Assembly (NCBI GenBank): GCA_046760105.1
Contig: JBHIDJ010000128.1
Span: forward strand, 1 to 8,052
Length of the DNA stretch: 8,052 bases
Origin: JBHIDJ01 sp046760105
GTDB taxonomy: Bacteria; Pseudomonadota; Gammaproteobacteria; Acidiferrobacterales; SPGG2
Direction: 5' to 3'
Shown here: piece after piece, positions 1-7,009 of the stretch
Layout: each line of letters begins with the position of its first letter
Numbering within the stretch: position 1 is the first letter of the stretch
Translations under genes and position numbers: made by a program
The notes under the pieces: generated by a model
What the model saw: only the letters and a program-made list of their open reading frames with translations
Database searches by the model: none
Told to the model about the DNA's origin: nothing

Positions 1-2033
1 GTATCGATCAGGACGACATCATATTGTTGCGAGAGTGTGTCGATCGCCGTTTCAAAACGATCGCTCATCAGAAGTTCTGAGGGATTGGGCGGTATGGTCC
101 CACTCGGTAGGAAACTTAAATTATCGATTTCCGTTTTGCGTATCGCGTCTTCCAAAGACGTCTCACCACTTATCACCTCTGACAACCCCTTCTTGCGTTC
201 GGTCGAGAAATATTCATGCAAATGACCTCTTCGCATGTCTGCGTCGACCAGCACAGTACGTTTGCCCGCATCCGCTAGTACGTAAGCCAGATTTGCCGAG
301 ACAAAGGATTTACCGACATTAAAGCTAGGCCCGGCCACGGAAACGATGTTCTTCATGCCATCCGTCAGCGCAAACTGCAGACTAGTCCGAAGGCTGCGGA
401 CGCTTTCCATGGCCACATCAGTGGGTTCACACGAAGCTAACAACATTGAATGTTGTTCGTCCTTCTTATGCATTTTTGCAAGATTGTCCTGCTTTGCACT
501 ATGAGGGATGGACGCATAGATCGGTAACCCGAGGCGCTGCTCAATCTGATCTGGATCCTCTACCCCACGTCGCAAAGTCTTGCGTACGAAGGCAAGCACT
601 ACGCCCAGCATGAGCCCCAATGCGGTACTCAGCGTGGTGATCGACCTTTTTTGTGGTTTCACGGGGTAAGTCGGTTCGACGGCCGGGTCAAGGATACGCG
701 CATTACCGATTGTGCCCGCCTTAACGACTTTCAGCTCCTGCGCTTTATTTAGTAACAACAGGTAAATCTCGTTTGCCACCTTGACGTCGCGCATCAGTCT
801 TATCGATTCCTGTGTCTCCTCGGGCATCGTTTTGATCTGTGCATTAAGTCTTGCACGCTCTTTCTCTAATTGCCTTATCTTCTGGTTGAGTGTGCTCACC
901 CTAGCGTGGTTTTTGGTAAACTTCTCGAGCAGCTCGGTCCGCCTTAATCCTAACGCAGATATATCTCTCTCTATCTGTGTCAATTGCGTAAGAACCGCTT
1001 CGGTTTCCAGGTTTACATCAACGCTACCAAGCCTGGAACGATATTCATTCAAGCGGGTTTCTGCTTCGAGGAGGTTTGTCTTCATCGTGGGTAGCTGCTT
1101 ATTCAGGAACTGCAGCATCTTTTGTGCCTCTTCTGAGCGCCGTTCCACATTTTGCCGTACATAGGCTTGAGCGATGGCATCTAAGGTCGCCACTAGGTGT
1201 TGCGGCTGCGTCCCTTCGAGCGCTACTTGGATGATGCCGGTGTATCTGCCCTTTTCGGAGACTCGCAGGCGTCCTTGCAAGGCACCGATCACTTGTGCCC
1301 GTGGTCGTTTGGCTACCGTGAATCTAGTGCCGCGACGGGCATAGAGTTCGGTCACAAAGACTCCAACTTTCGTGTTAGCGGGATTGCCAGTGATTGTCTC
1401 TTCGGAAGATGCGCTTAGGGATCCCATTGCCGGTTTGCCCACCTCTCCAGTAACCAAGACCTTATTGGTGTGATCCGTTAGCTCATAGGTTCCGTTGTCA
1501 CCGGCTATCAGTGTAAATCCTCTGCCTTCATACGCTCGCGGTATATCCAGGCGCTGGACCTGGATGCGTTCTCCTCCCCAAGCGAACTGACTCAAGCCCC
1601 ACCACGGTTTTGCGAGGCCGTTCTCACTGTTGTGGCGCCGTGCGATAGTAGCCCCAATGAGACGGAAGTAGCGGGGTTCTGCTACAATATTCAGCCTGAG
1701 ATCGTCAACCGCAGCACCTACGATCGAGCGCGAGCGGATGATTTCGATTTCCGTCGCCGCCGCGGTGTCGCCAGGGCGCAGGAGCGACAGTTCATCCAAA
1801 CTGCTACTTGTGGTTCCTTGTTGTTCTACCTGCAGCAAAGTGTTGCTTCGGTAGATCGGTGTCTGGACAAAGGCATAAAACCAGCCGATAGCCATCGCAA
1901 GGATCGTTACCGCCGCGATCAGCCACTTAGCCTCGATAATGGTACCGAAGCGATCGTGCCAATCGATCTCGTCTTCAACGAGCTCGGAAACATGCGATTG
2001 GCCGACAGGATCGAGCTCTAATTTTTTATTCAT
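1..2033 (-). CDS. wzc: Wzc-type polysaccharide chain-length determinant / tyrosine autokinase (3' end cut by window edge)
   Basis: This is an inner-membrane polysaccharide co-polymerase that sets chain length and autophosphorylates on tyrosine during capsule or exopolysaccharide export. Translating the minus strand from the ATG at 2033 gives 677 uninterrupted residues to the window edge. A Wzz-type N-terminus leads into TM1 (about residues 37-56). A periplasmic domain follows, with coiled coil at about 295-425 and a GNVR-type segment ending in VEPTYPVKP. TM2 lies at about 464-485, then the kinase domain. That domain shows the EX2RX2R oligomerisation motif (E543, R546, R549), a Walker A at 568-576 (GPSFNVGKS, Lys575), Walker A' (VLVDADMRRG, Asp597/Asp599) and the start of Walker B (YDVVLID, Asp677). 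Family members are usually 720-740 residues, so the rest of the kinase and the C-terminal tyrosine cluster lie outside. It starts 38 bp after wza, behind a weak AGAGAG. Family assignment is very secure; the polymer is unknown. Confidence 0.96.
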   Translation of the reverse strand, partial: MNKKLELDPVGQSHVSELVEDEIDWHDRFGTIIEAKWLIAAVTILAMAIGWFYAFVQTPIYRSNTLLQVEQQGTTSSSLDELSLLRPGDTAAATEIEIIRSRSIVGAAVDDLRLNIVAEPRYFRLIGATIARRHNSENGLAKPWWGLSQFAWGGERIQVQRLDIPRAYEGRGFTLIAGDNGTYELTDHTNKVLVTGEVGKPAMGSLSASSEETITGNPANTKVGVFVTELYARRGTRFTVAKRPRAQVIGALQGRLRVSEKGRYTGIIQVALEGTQPQHLVATLDAIAQAYVRQNVERRSEEAQKMLQFLNKQLPTMKTNLLEAETRLNEYRSRLGSVDVNLETEAVLTQLTQIERDISALGLRRTELLEKFTKNHARVSTLNQKIRQLEKERARLNAQIKTMPEETQESIRLMRDVKVANEIYLLLLNKAQELKVVKAGTIGNARILDPAVEPTYPVKPQKRSITTLSTALGLMLGVVLAFVRKTLRRGVEDPDQIEQRLGLPIYASIPHSAKQDNLAKMHKKDEQHSMLLASCEPTDVAMESVRSLRTSLQFALTDGMKNIVSVAGPSFNVGKSFVSANLAYVLADAGKRTVLVDADMRRGHLHEYFSTERKKGLSEVISGETSLEDAIRKTEIDNLSFLPSGTIPPNPSELLMSDRFETAIDTLSQQYDVVLID

Positions 2034-2071
2034 ATATGTTTACGAGTCTCTCTTGGAGTCACGACGCTATG

Positions 2072-3139
2072 TTAGTCCGACGTGAGTTCGTCGGTGAACC
2101 ACAACAGCTGGATCGTCGGCAAAATTTGACTAATAACGCGGTCCCAGCGTGCCAACTTGGTGCTCGCCACGTATACAACATCTCTAGGCTTCAGTTGGAA
2201 ACGGTTGGCCAACAATAAGGCATCCGCAGAAGATGCGTCGAGGCGATAGATTTCAGGGTGGTCGAACTCCCCACGGATCACATAAATTCGACTAGGATCC
2301 GCGGTCAGCCTGTCGAAACCGCCTACGTCGCTGATTACCTCAGCCAGCGTGATACGCCCTTTATGCATGAGCAAGGTTGTAGGTTTTTTGAACTCACCCA
2401 GAATGAAAACCTTGTTCTTGTTCCTGTCCGGAACATGCACGATATCACCGCTTCTTAGCAACACGTTTTGCCTTGTATCTCCAAAGTCATACAGTGCTTG
2501 CAAGTCGAGCGTGCGCACTTCGCCATTTCTTGTCAGCGCGACATTCTGTAAATCTGCTTCCGGCGAGATGCCGCCAGCCTTGTTGATCGCCTCCAACGCA
2601 GTCAAGGGCACATCGGTGATGGGCAATATGCCCGGTTTTATGACTTCGCCAATCACGTGAACCCTTTGACTATTAAATGCCGCCACGCGCACATCGAGTT
2701 GTGGATTCGTGATGAATGCCGCCAACCGTTCGCTCAACAGTCTACGAATTTCTTGAACGGTCTTACCCGCAACGTCAACTTCGCCCACGAAAGGGAAAAA
2801 GATCGTGCCACCAGGACTCACCGTATGGCCTGCGGCCTCGGCGGAACGGAACTCGCCCGCGGGTATCGTCAGCTCGGGATGCTCCCATACGATCACACTC
2901 AATACATCCTGTGGTCCCACTCGATACTCATACTCGGCAAGTTTTCGTTCTAGCGTGACGTTGTTATGAGAATTCACCGAGCGGCGCGGTTGGTTATCAG
3001 GGCTGGTCACCAGCTCTGCGGTAATGGGGATGATGGGAAAAGAGACCGGACCTTCATACTTGGATTCATCTAGATCCATAGTGGGTGCGAGCCCACAACC
3101 GGATAAAGGAACGATCAAGGCTAACAAGATCTTGCGCAT
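2072..3139 (-). CDS. wza: Wza-type outer-membrane polysaccharide export lipoprotein
   Basis: This protein is expected to form the octameric outer-membrane channel through which the polysaccharide leaves the cell, docking on Wzc. The 355 residues begin with a short lipoprotein signal with lipobox LSGC, so the lipidated residue would be Cys15. A Poly_export domain follows at about 69-155 (YRVGPQDVL onwards), then two SLBB-like domains at about 158-240 (VHVIGEVIKPG) and 243-325 (VFILGEFKKPT). A C-terminal amphipathic helix at about 327-350, rich in Trp, Leu and Ile, matches the membrane-spanning helix of E. coli Wza (379 residues). The ATG at 3139 fits the lipobox position. The AAGGG before it leaves only about 2 bases of spacer, which is short, so coupling to wzb, whose stop is 12 bp upstream, is plausible. 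The gene appears intact. Confidence 0.96.
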   Translation of the reverse strand: MRKILLALIVPLSGCGLAPTMDLDESKYEGPVSFPIIPITAELVTSPDNQPRRSVNSHNNVTLERKLAEYEYRVGPQDVLSVIVWEHPELTIPAGEFRSAEAAGHTVSPGGTIFFPFVGEVDVAGKTVQEIRRLLSERLAAFITNPQLDVRVAAFNSQRVHVIGEVIKPGILPITDVPLTALEAINKAGGISPEADLQNVALTRNGEVRTLDLQALYDFGDTRQNVLLRSGDIVHVPDRNKNKVFILGEFKKPTTLLMHKGRITLAEVISDVGGFDRLTADPSRIYVIRGEFDHPEIYRLDASSADALLLANRFQLKPRDVVYVASTKLARWDRVISQILPTIQLLWFTDELTSD

Positions 3140-3151
3140 TGCCCTTTGTTT

Positions 3152-3589
3152 TCAGAGTCTGCTTTGCCAGTCTGCCAAGCCCTGGTCGATCAAATCTAAG
3201 GCTTGTACGAAGGCGTCCCGAGACTGTCCATAAGGGTCCGGAATATCGAAGTCACCCACTTTTCCCAGTCGATGTACGCGACCGCGTGCACTGACCGACA
3301 GGGATTCAATCGCCTTCACCTGTGCCATTTCCATCGTCAAAACTAGATCGAAGTCTTGGATCATCGCAGGGGTTAACTGCCGCGCGCGGTGGCCGGACAG
3401 ATCTATGCCGCGTTCGCGCATCAATTCCTGCGCAAGCGGGTCCGCCGGGTGTCCCACCAGGGCGGCGAGGCCTGCCGATTGTACCTCCACGGCAGGGGCG
3501 CGGTCTGAGAGATTTTGGGCAAGCAGGGCTGCCGCCATCGGGCTTCGACAGATGTTGCCCGTGCAAACTACCAGAATACGCCCAAACAT
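3152..3589 (-). CDS. wzb: Wzb-type low-molecular-weight protein-tyrosine phosphatase
   Basis: This is a small cytoplasmic phosphatase expected to remove phosphate from the C-terminal tyrosines of the adjacent Wzc kinase. Near the N-terminus the phosphate-binding loop CTGNICRS carries the catalytic Cys and Arg in the CX5R spacing. Near the C-terminus, DPYG supplies the general-acid Asp and the tyrosine typical of LMW-PTPs. The length (145 residues from this ATG) is normal for the family (about 145-155). A TTG directly before the ATG (3592-3590) is an alternative start. A GAGG sits about 10 bases from the TTG and 13 from the ATG, so the TTG cannot be excluded. It leads a close wzb-wza-wzc cluster, with 12 bp to wza. 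The order with the phosphatase first differs from E. coli wza-wzb-wzc. The substrate is inferred from context. Confidence 0.95.
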   Translation of the reverse strand: MFGRILVVCTGNICRSPMAAALLAQNLSDRAPAVEVQSAGLAALVGHPADPLAQELMRERGIDLSGHRARQLTPAMIQDFDLVLTMEMAQVKAIESLSVSARGRVHRLGKVGDFDIPDPYGQSRDAFVQALDLIDQGLADWQSRL

Positions 3590-3641
3590 CAAACAGGAAA
3601 TGCCTCAAAACTCAACGACTACTCCCTGAATATGTACCAAC

Positions 3642-3647
3642 ATTATA
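3642..3647 (-). promoter_or_regulatory. Candidate -10 element for the wzb-wza-wzc cluster
   Basis: On the minus strand this reads TATAAT, a perfect sigma-70 -10 hexamer, in an AT-rich pocket (about 3630-3665) between the heptad repeat and wzb. Transcription would start near 3635 and leave about 45 bases of leader before the wzb ATG. No convincing TTGACA-like -35 is present at 16-18 bp: the sequence there is CCCTGA and lies at the edge of the repeat. If real, the promoter is weak or activator-dependent. It may let the export genes be transcribed separately from the YjbH gene. Confidence 0.4.
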
Positions 3648-3667
3648 CCTAAAGATAGTTTACATCA

Positions 3668-3780
3668 GGGGCCAGGGGCTAAAAGGACTAAGGACTTGGG
3701 ACTGAAGGCCTGGGGCTAAGGGCGACGGGCTCGGTTCGTGACTGGTGACTAGGAACCCGGGGGTCAGGGGCCGGGCGGCG
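3668..3780. repeat. Degenerate 7-bp tandem repeat (consensus near GGGNCTA)
   Basis: Read on the plus strand, the segment falls into heptamers: GGGGCCA, GGGGCTA, (AA), AGGACTA, AGGACTT, GGGACTG, AAGGCCT, GGGGCTA, AGGGCGA, CGGGCTC. After a 5-base interruption come GTGACTG, GTGACTA, GGAACCC, an 8-base unit GGGGGTCA, GGGGCCG and GGCGGCG. That makes about 15 diverged units, with only a few 1-2 base phase slips. The array ends one base before the YjbH stop codon and fills more than half of the gap to wzb. Its G-rich, non-coding strand asymmetry is unlike the flanking genes. It resembles in kind the short tandemly repeated heptamers known from cyanobacterial intergenic regions. Its function is unknown. 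Confidence 0.75.
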
Positions 3781-3781
3781 G

Positions 3782-6016
3782 TTATTTTGCGAAATCCGTC
3801 AGCGGATCATACTCGGGATTGTCGAGCATGAGTGGCCGTTCCACCAAGCGATACAGGTCGCCTGGCGATTCCACCATCTGGCCCACGTCCCGCGTCCAGG
3901 GAGCGAGCGAGAAGTTCGCGGTGGCGCGGCTATCCTTTGTTAGCACGGTATTCAACGGAACGGAAAGGAAGATCCCTTTATCGCGGTACGGGTCATCTGG
4001 AGTGCCCGGCGACGTTATGTCGTCGATATCCGTCCATGTATACCAGGCACCGACCTCTATGCCTGAGCGAAAGCGGCGTTTGAGCTCGAATCGGACGCCG
4101 TCATCCTTGGCGAGAAATCTGCCCACACGGAAAGTCGTGGTCACACCGAGTTTTCGAAAGCGGTAATGGAATGCTCCTAGGGCCGTAAGCACATCGTAGT
4201 CTATAAAGCGGAAATCGTCTCTCGGTTCCCGTTGCTTCAAGTAGTCCGCTGTAAAATCGAACGCCCAATTTCCCCATCTCGGTAGATATAATATTTGACC
4301 GCCCACGCCACCGAACATTTCCTCGTAATATCCTCCGCTTAACCGGGCGTAGACTCGCTCGTCGAGCTGGTAGTACCTGTTGACAAGCAGGGAAAGCAAC
4401 CTCACGTCGTCCTGCTTATACAAGGCGACATCGGAACGAACGTGGGGCAGGAGGCTGTTGGAAGGCGTGGTTACATCAGTGACGTTTTCGGCAAGGGTGA
4501 ATCTTACCGATCCCCTGAAGAATAGTAGATCTCCAATCGGCCTGCTGTAGGCGGCAACAGAGAATAGATCATACTTGACCGCACCACTGGGATCATTGAA
4601 AAAGAACCGGAGATTGAACGGAATGAATCTAAATCCAGACCAAGGACCACTCGTAGCACCGAAACTGAGGGGCTCTCCTCCCTGTAAACCCTCTATTACT
4701 GGATCGGTACCGCGGTCGGTATCAAGGTCTGGGATCGCGTTATTGGCAAAACGTTCCGCATATTCGGGTGAGGTGTAGGTGACCTTGATCGACCTTCGTA
4801 AATCGAGCTGCGAAGTCAGTCCGTCAAAATAATACTGTAGTAGAAAGGCATCTTTAAAATGATAAGTAACCAACGGCAGGTCGCTGAGCGTGTACGTTAT
4901 CTTGATGGACTCAATCCCCATCGGCCCGGCGAGAAGAAGCGTACGAGCTGCCCGACCGACTGTCCGACTGATCAGAGAGATGCGCGGATGAGAGAGGGTG
5001 GCCTCCAAAGACCTCTCTTTTAAACGCAGCCCGACGTCTTTGAAGCCCTGCCGTTTTAGTGCCCGCGCGAGTCGCTGGGCGTGCTTAGGCTTGGCACGCC
5101 ATTCTTCTATCGTAGGTCGCGGTGTAATCTTGCTATAAGGCTCAGGCTCATCGAATTTGGAAATAAATTCTCGTTTTGTCAGCGGGATGGAAGTATAGCC
5201 GTTGAATCCGATGTCGCCGCTTTGATAGGATAGTTGTGTCCTAAACCCACCAAATCGATATTCCAGCGCATACGTTGCACCGCCCTCACGCTCGTCGGCA
5301 CCGGATTCGCTGGCCCGAAAGTCGTTCTCATAGTCAAACGCATCGTACTCCGCGACAAAAGCGAGCTTCTTGTTCCACGATGGGCGGTAACGCACCCCAC
5401 CGAAAGCCCCGTCGATGCGGTCCTGGCCGTAACCGATCGTGACATCGACATTATTGAAGCGTTTGCTAAAGGCTATGAAGTCGGACGAAAATAGCTTCGT
5501 CCCGGTGAAATCCTGAGTGCCGAGCGTGATCGCGGGCACATAGCGCGACTCCGGTACGAGAAGCAGCTTCGCGTCAAAGGCCTTGTCTTTGAAGTCACCA
5601 AAATCGTCATTATCCTCAAACCCACGAACACCATCGATCTCAGTAAATCTCCCTGATAACTCGAGTCGCGAAAACAAACTAATGCTGCCCCACAGAGCGG
5701 TATAAGGTTCGAAATGGCTAATGCCAAAACGTAAGGTGCCCTCTTCCTCAACCCTGCCGTCCGGCATGTTAATCAAGCCTGTCTGGCCCAACGTGTTAGG
5801 GGCAGATAGTGCGGTGTGAGTGAGAAACGACCCGAGCAGGACTACCAGGGCTTGCGCCCAACGGGCGTGATATCGCGCCGATCGGCGAGTTCCCGCATGC
5901 GTTGCCCCCGGATTCAGAAGGCGCCTCGATCGCATCCTGGATCGACGGCAACGGGATCCGCGCTCGCTATGACTTTGTTCGCTATAGTCTCGCAGAGCCG
6001 GGTATAGCTTGTTCAA
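3782..6016 (-). CDS. yjbH: YjbH/GfcD-family outer-membrane beta-barrel protein of exopolysaccharide export
   Basis: This protein belongs to the YjbH (DUF940) family, outer-membrane proteins associated with E. coli YjbEFGH exopolysaccharide and group 4 capsule (GfcD) systems. After a hydrophobic stretch (about residues 54-70) and a probable signal cleavage after ALSA (residue 72), the mature part opens with the family signature NTLGQTGLINMPDGR and EGTLRFG. Many alternating aromatic/polar stretches follow, as expected of transmembrane beta strands. Its 744 residues are slightly more than the roughly 700 usual for YjbH. The extra length is an Arg/Ser-rich N-terminal tail that would make an unusually long signal peptide. 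The start is uncertain: 6016 is a TTG just after an in-frame TAA, with GGAG only 2 bases away. The ATG at 5935 (Met28) is an alternative but has AGG abutting it. It lies 192 bp before wzb on the same strand, matching gfcD next to gfcE-etp-etk. The family call is strong, the exact transport role inferred. Confidence 0.9.
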   Translation of the reverse strand: MNKLYPALRDYSEQSHSERGSRCRRSRMRSRRLLNPGATHAGTRRSARYHARWAQALVVLLGSFLTHTALSAPNTLGQTGLINMPDGRVEEEGTLRFGISHFEPYTALWGSISLFSRLELSGRFTEIDGVRGFEDNDDFGDFKDKAFDAKLLLVPESRYVPAITLGTQDFTGTKLFSSDFIAFSKRFNNVDVTIGYGQDRIDGAFGGVRYRPSWNKKLAFVAEYDAFDYENDFRASESGADEREGGATYALEYRFGGFRTQLSYQSGDIGFNGYTSIPLTKREFISKFDEPEPYSKITPRPTIEEWRAKPKHAQRLARALKRQGFKDVGLRLKERSLEATLSHPRISLISRTVGRAARTLLLAGPMGIESIKITYTLSDLPLVTYHFKDAFLLQYYFDGLTSQLDLRRSIKVTYTSPEYAERFANNAIPDLDTDRGTDPVIEGLQGGEPLSFGATSGPWSGFRFIPFNLRFFFNDPSGAVKYDLFSVAAYSRPIGDLLFFRGSVRFTLAENVTDVTTPSNSLLPHVRSDVALYKQDDVRLLSLLVNRYYQLDERVYARLSGGYYEEMFGGVGGQILYLPRWGNWAFDFTADYLKQREPRDDFRFIDYDVLTALGAFHYRFRKLGVTTTFRVGRFLAKDDGVRFELKRRFRSGIEVGAWYTWTDIDDITSPGTPDDPYRDKGIFLSVPLNTVLTKDSRATANFSLAPWTRDVGQMVESPGDLYRLVERPLMLDNPEYDPLTDFAK

Positions 6017-6307
6017 GGCTCCGGGTTAACGCAGCGTTTAAGTAAGAGAACGGGCGGGGCAATAGCTCGTCCGCGCTTCTTGCGCCTTGGCGGGCTTTGG
6101 GATGCATCTGGCTTCTAGTTGCCTTTGTGTACATGGGCTCAAGATGTGCTGGGGCACCGAAGCCATGGGCAGGGGATAACCTTTTTTCTGAAACCGTACG
6201 CGTTTAGGAGTCCGCAGTCGCCCAACACGCTCGCGTTCGGTGCTAGCTCAGGACCACTGTGTCGAAAGCATGTGTCTACTGCTCGCAGAAGGGCCGACGC
6301 GATTCTG
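6017..6307. other. 291-bp gap between the FecR-like gene and the YjbH gene; no recognisable element
   Basis: I found no convincing promoter, hairpin-plus-T-run terminator, RNA gene or small gene here on either strand. A 75-codon minus-strand frame (6366-6139) starts inside the FecR-like gene in another frame and resembles nothing I know. The gap is long for an operon, so it could hold a promoter for the YjbH gene or an unrecognised leader. If the true YjbH start is the ATG at 5935, the leader would be 372 bp. Confidence 0.4.
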
Positions 6308-6943
6308 TTAATGAGAAGGAGGAGGGATGCCGCCACCACTACTACCGCCCCCACCGCCACCGGCAACTACGAGCGCCGCACCAATCGCCGCCCACAGCCA
6401 GGCTCTCTTTTTCTTCTTTTTGTCTGGTGGAGGCGGCTCTTCTTCCTCGGCTACCACAACTTCAGGTTGCTCCTCAGGGGCTTCGACCGCCGCAGGGGGG
6501 GGTTCGACCGCCGCAGGGGGGGCTTCGATCACCTCCTCGACCTCTTCAGGAGGCACATCTGGTTGCTCTTCGGCCCCGATTGCTTGCGCAAAGTAAGGCC
6601 CCACCTCCCTGAGACTGTTTACGCCGCCCTTGCACACACTCGGCTTTTGTAGCGCAAACGCCATATTCTGCGCTAATCGGGTGACACAGCCGTCATCCTG
6701 AACCACGACGGCGGTCGCGCCAGTCAACGTTAGAACGCGATCACCCAGTTTCAGCGGCATACCCGCGTGACCAGCTTCGTAACCCTCGCCCGCATTAACG
6801 AGCACCCTACCCTGCAGGTGTCGCAAGAACCCGGCCGGCTCTGCGGCTGGCGCAACCGTACCGAAGACAAAGGTTGCCGATATCAAGACGCACACGGTTA
6901 GTCGCATGGCTTGTTTTTCGACCTTGTCTTCTTTTGTACGCAT
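6308..6943 (-). CDS. Exported FecR-like domain protein with acidic/proline repeats, one membrane segment and a glycine tail
   Basis: I do not recognise a named gene. A signal peptide (hydrophobic core about residues 15-30, probable cleavage after APA at 31-33) is followed by a FecR-like module at about 44-115. It contains GRVLVN, GMPLKLGDRVLT and GATAVVVQDDGC, the pattern of small beta-strand FecR domains in exported proteins. Cys86 and Cys104 could pair in the periplasm. Residues 125-173 are Glu/Pro/Val-rich and include a near-exact seven-residue repeat (A/P-P-P-A-A-V-E). KKKKKR precedes a hydrophobic segment (about 181-196), then a Gly/Ser tail ending GIPPPSH. The ATG at 6943 has no clear ribosome site. 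The ATG at 6907 (Met13) has an AAGG 14 bases upstream and gives a more compact signal peptide, so the protein may be 199 rather than 211 residues. It sits between a sigma-54-like site and the YjbH gene; a role in the polysaccharide envelope machinery is inferred from position only. Confidence 0.8.
   Translation of the reverse strand: MRTKEDKVEKQAMRLTVCVLISATFVFGTVAPAAEPAGFLRHLQGRVLVNAGEGYEAGHAGMPLKLGDRVLTLTGATAVVVQDDGCVTRLAQNMAFALQKPSVCKGGVNSLREVGPYFAQAIGAEEQPDVPPEEVEEVIEAPPAAVEPPPAAVEAPEEQPEVVVAEEEEPPPPDKKKKKRAWLWAAIGAALVVAGGGGGGSSGGGIPPPSH
6482..6523. repeat. Two tandem 21-bp copies with G8/G7 tracts inside the FecR-like gene
   Basis: Two adjacent 21-bp units, 6482-6502 and 6503-6523, differ only at the last base. 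Each begins TTCGACCGCCGCA and ends in a G run, of 8 in the first and 7 before a C in the second. On the coding strand they encode consecutive APPAAVE / PPPAAVE segments, in frame because the unit is a multiple of three. Homopolymer runs of this length are prone to slippage, so single-base changes would shift the frame before the membrane segment. Confidence 0.85.
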
Positions 6944-7009
6944 TGGCTGGAGACGTAGCTACCGTTTTGCCGATATAGCCCGTTCGTGTGTGACCTTATC
7001 AGACCTTAT

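Noticed and set aside
781..2021. Plus-strand open frames at 781-1164, 1197-1418 and 1632-2021
   Set aside because: All lie antisense within the unbroken minus-strand Wzc frame, which has full domain and motif support.
3306..3705. Frames of 100 and 127 codons overlapping wzb (one per strand)
   Set aside because: They are out-of-frame shadows of the phosphatase gene, which carries complete catalytic motifs.
5179..5751. Out-of-frame minus-strand frames of about 90 codons inside the YjbH gene
   Set aside because: Compositionally Arg/Ser/Thr-rich with no motif, and nested in a well-supported long gene.
6160..6190. Possible terminator ending in a T run near 6182-6187 (plus strand)
   Set aside because: No stable GC stem precedes the T run, and no plus-strand gene ends there.
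6139..6366. 75-codon minus-strand frame overlapping the end of the FecR-like gene
   Set aside because: Its hydrophobic start is the glycine-tail codons read in another frame, and the rest resembles no known family.
6119..6652. Plus-strand open frame rich in Arg, opposite the FecR-like gene
   Set aside because: It is antisense to a coherent exported protein and its repetitive composition mirrors the Pro/Glu/Gly codons on the other strand; no domain or ribosome site.
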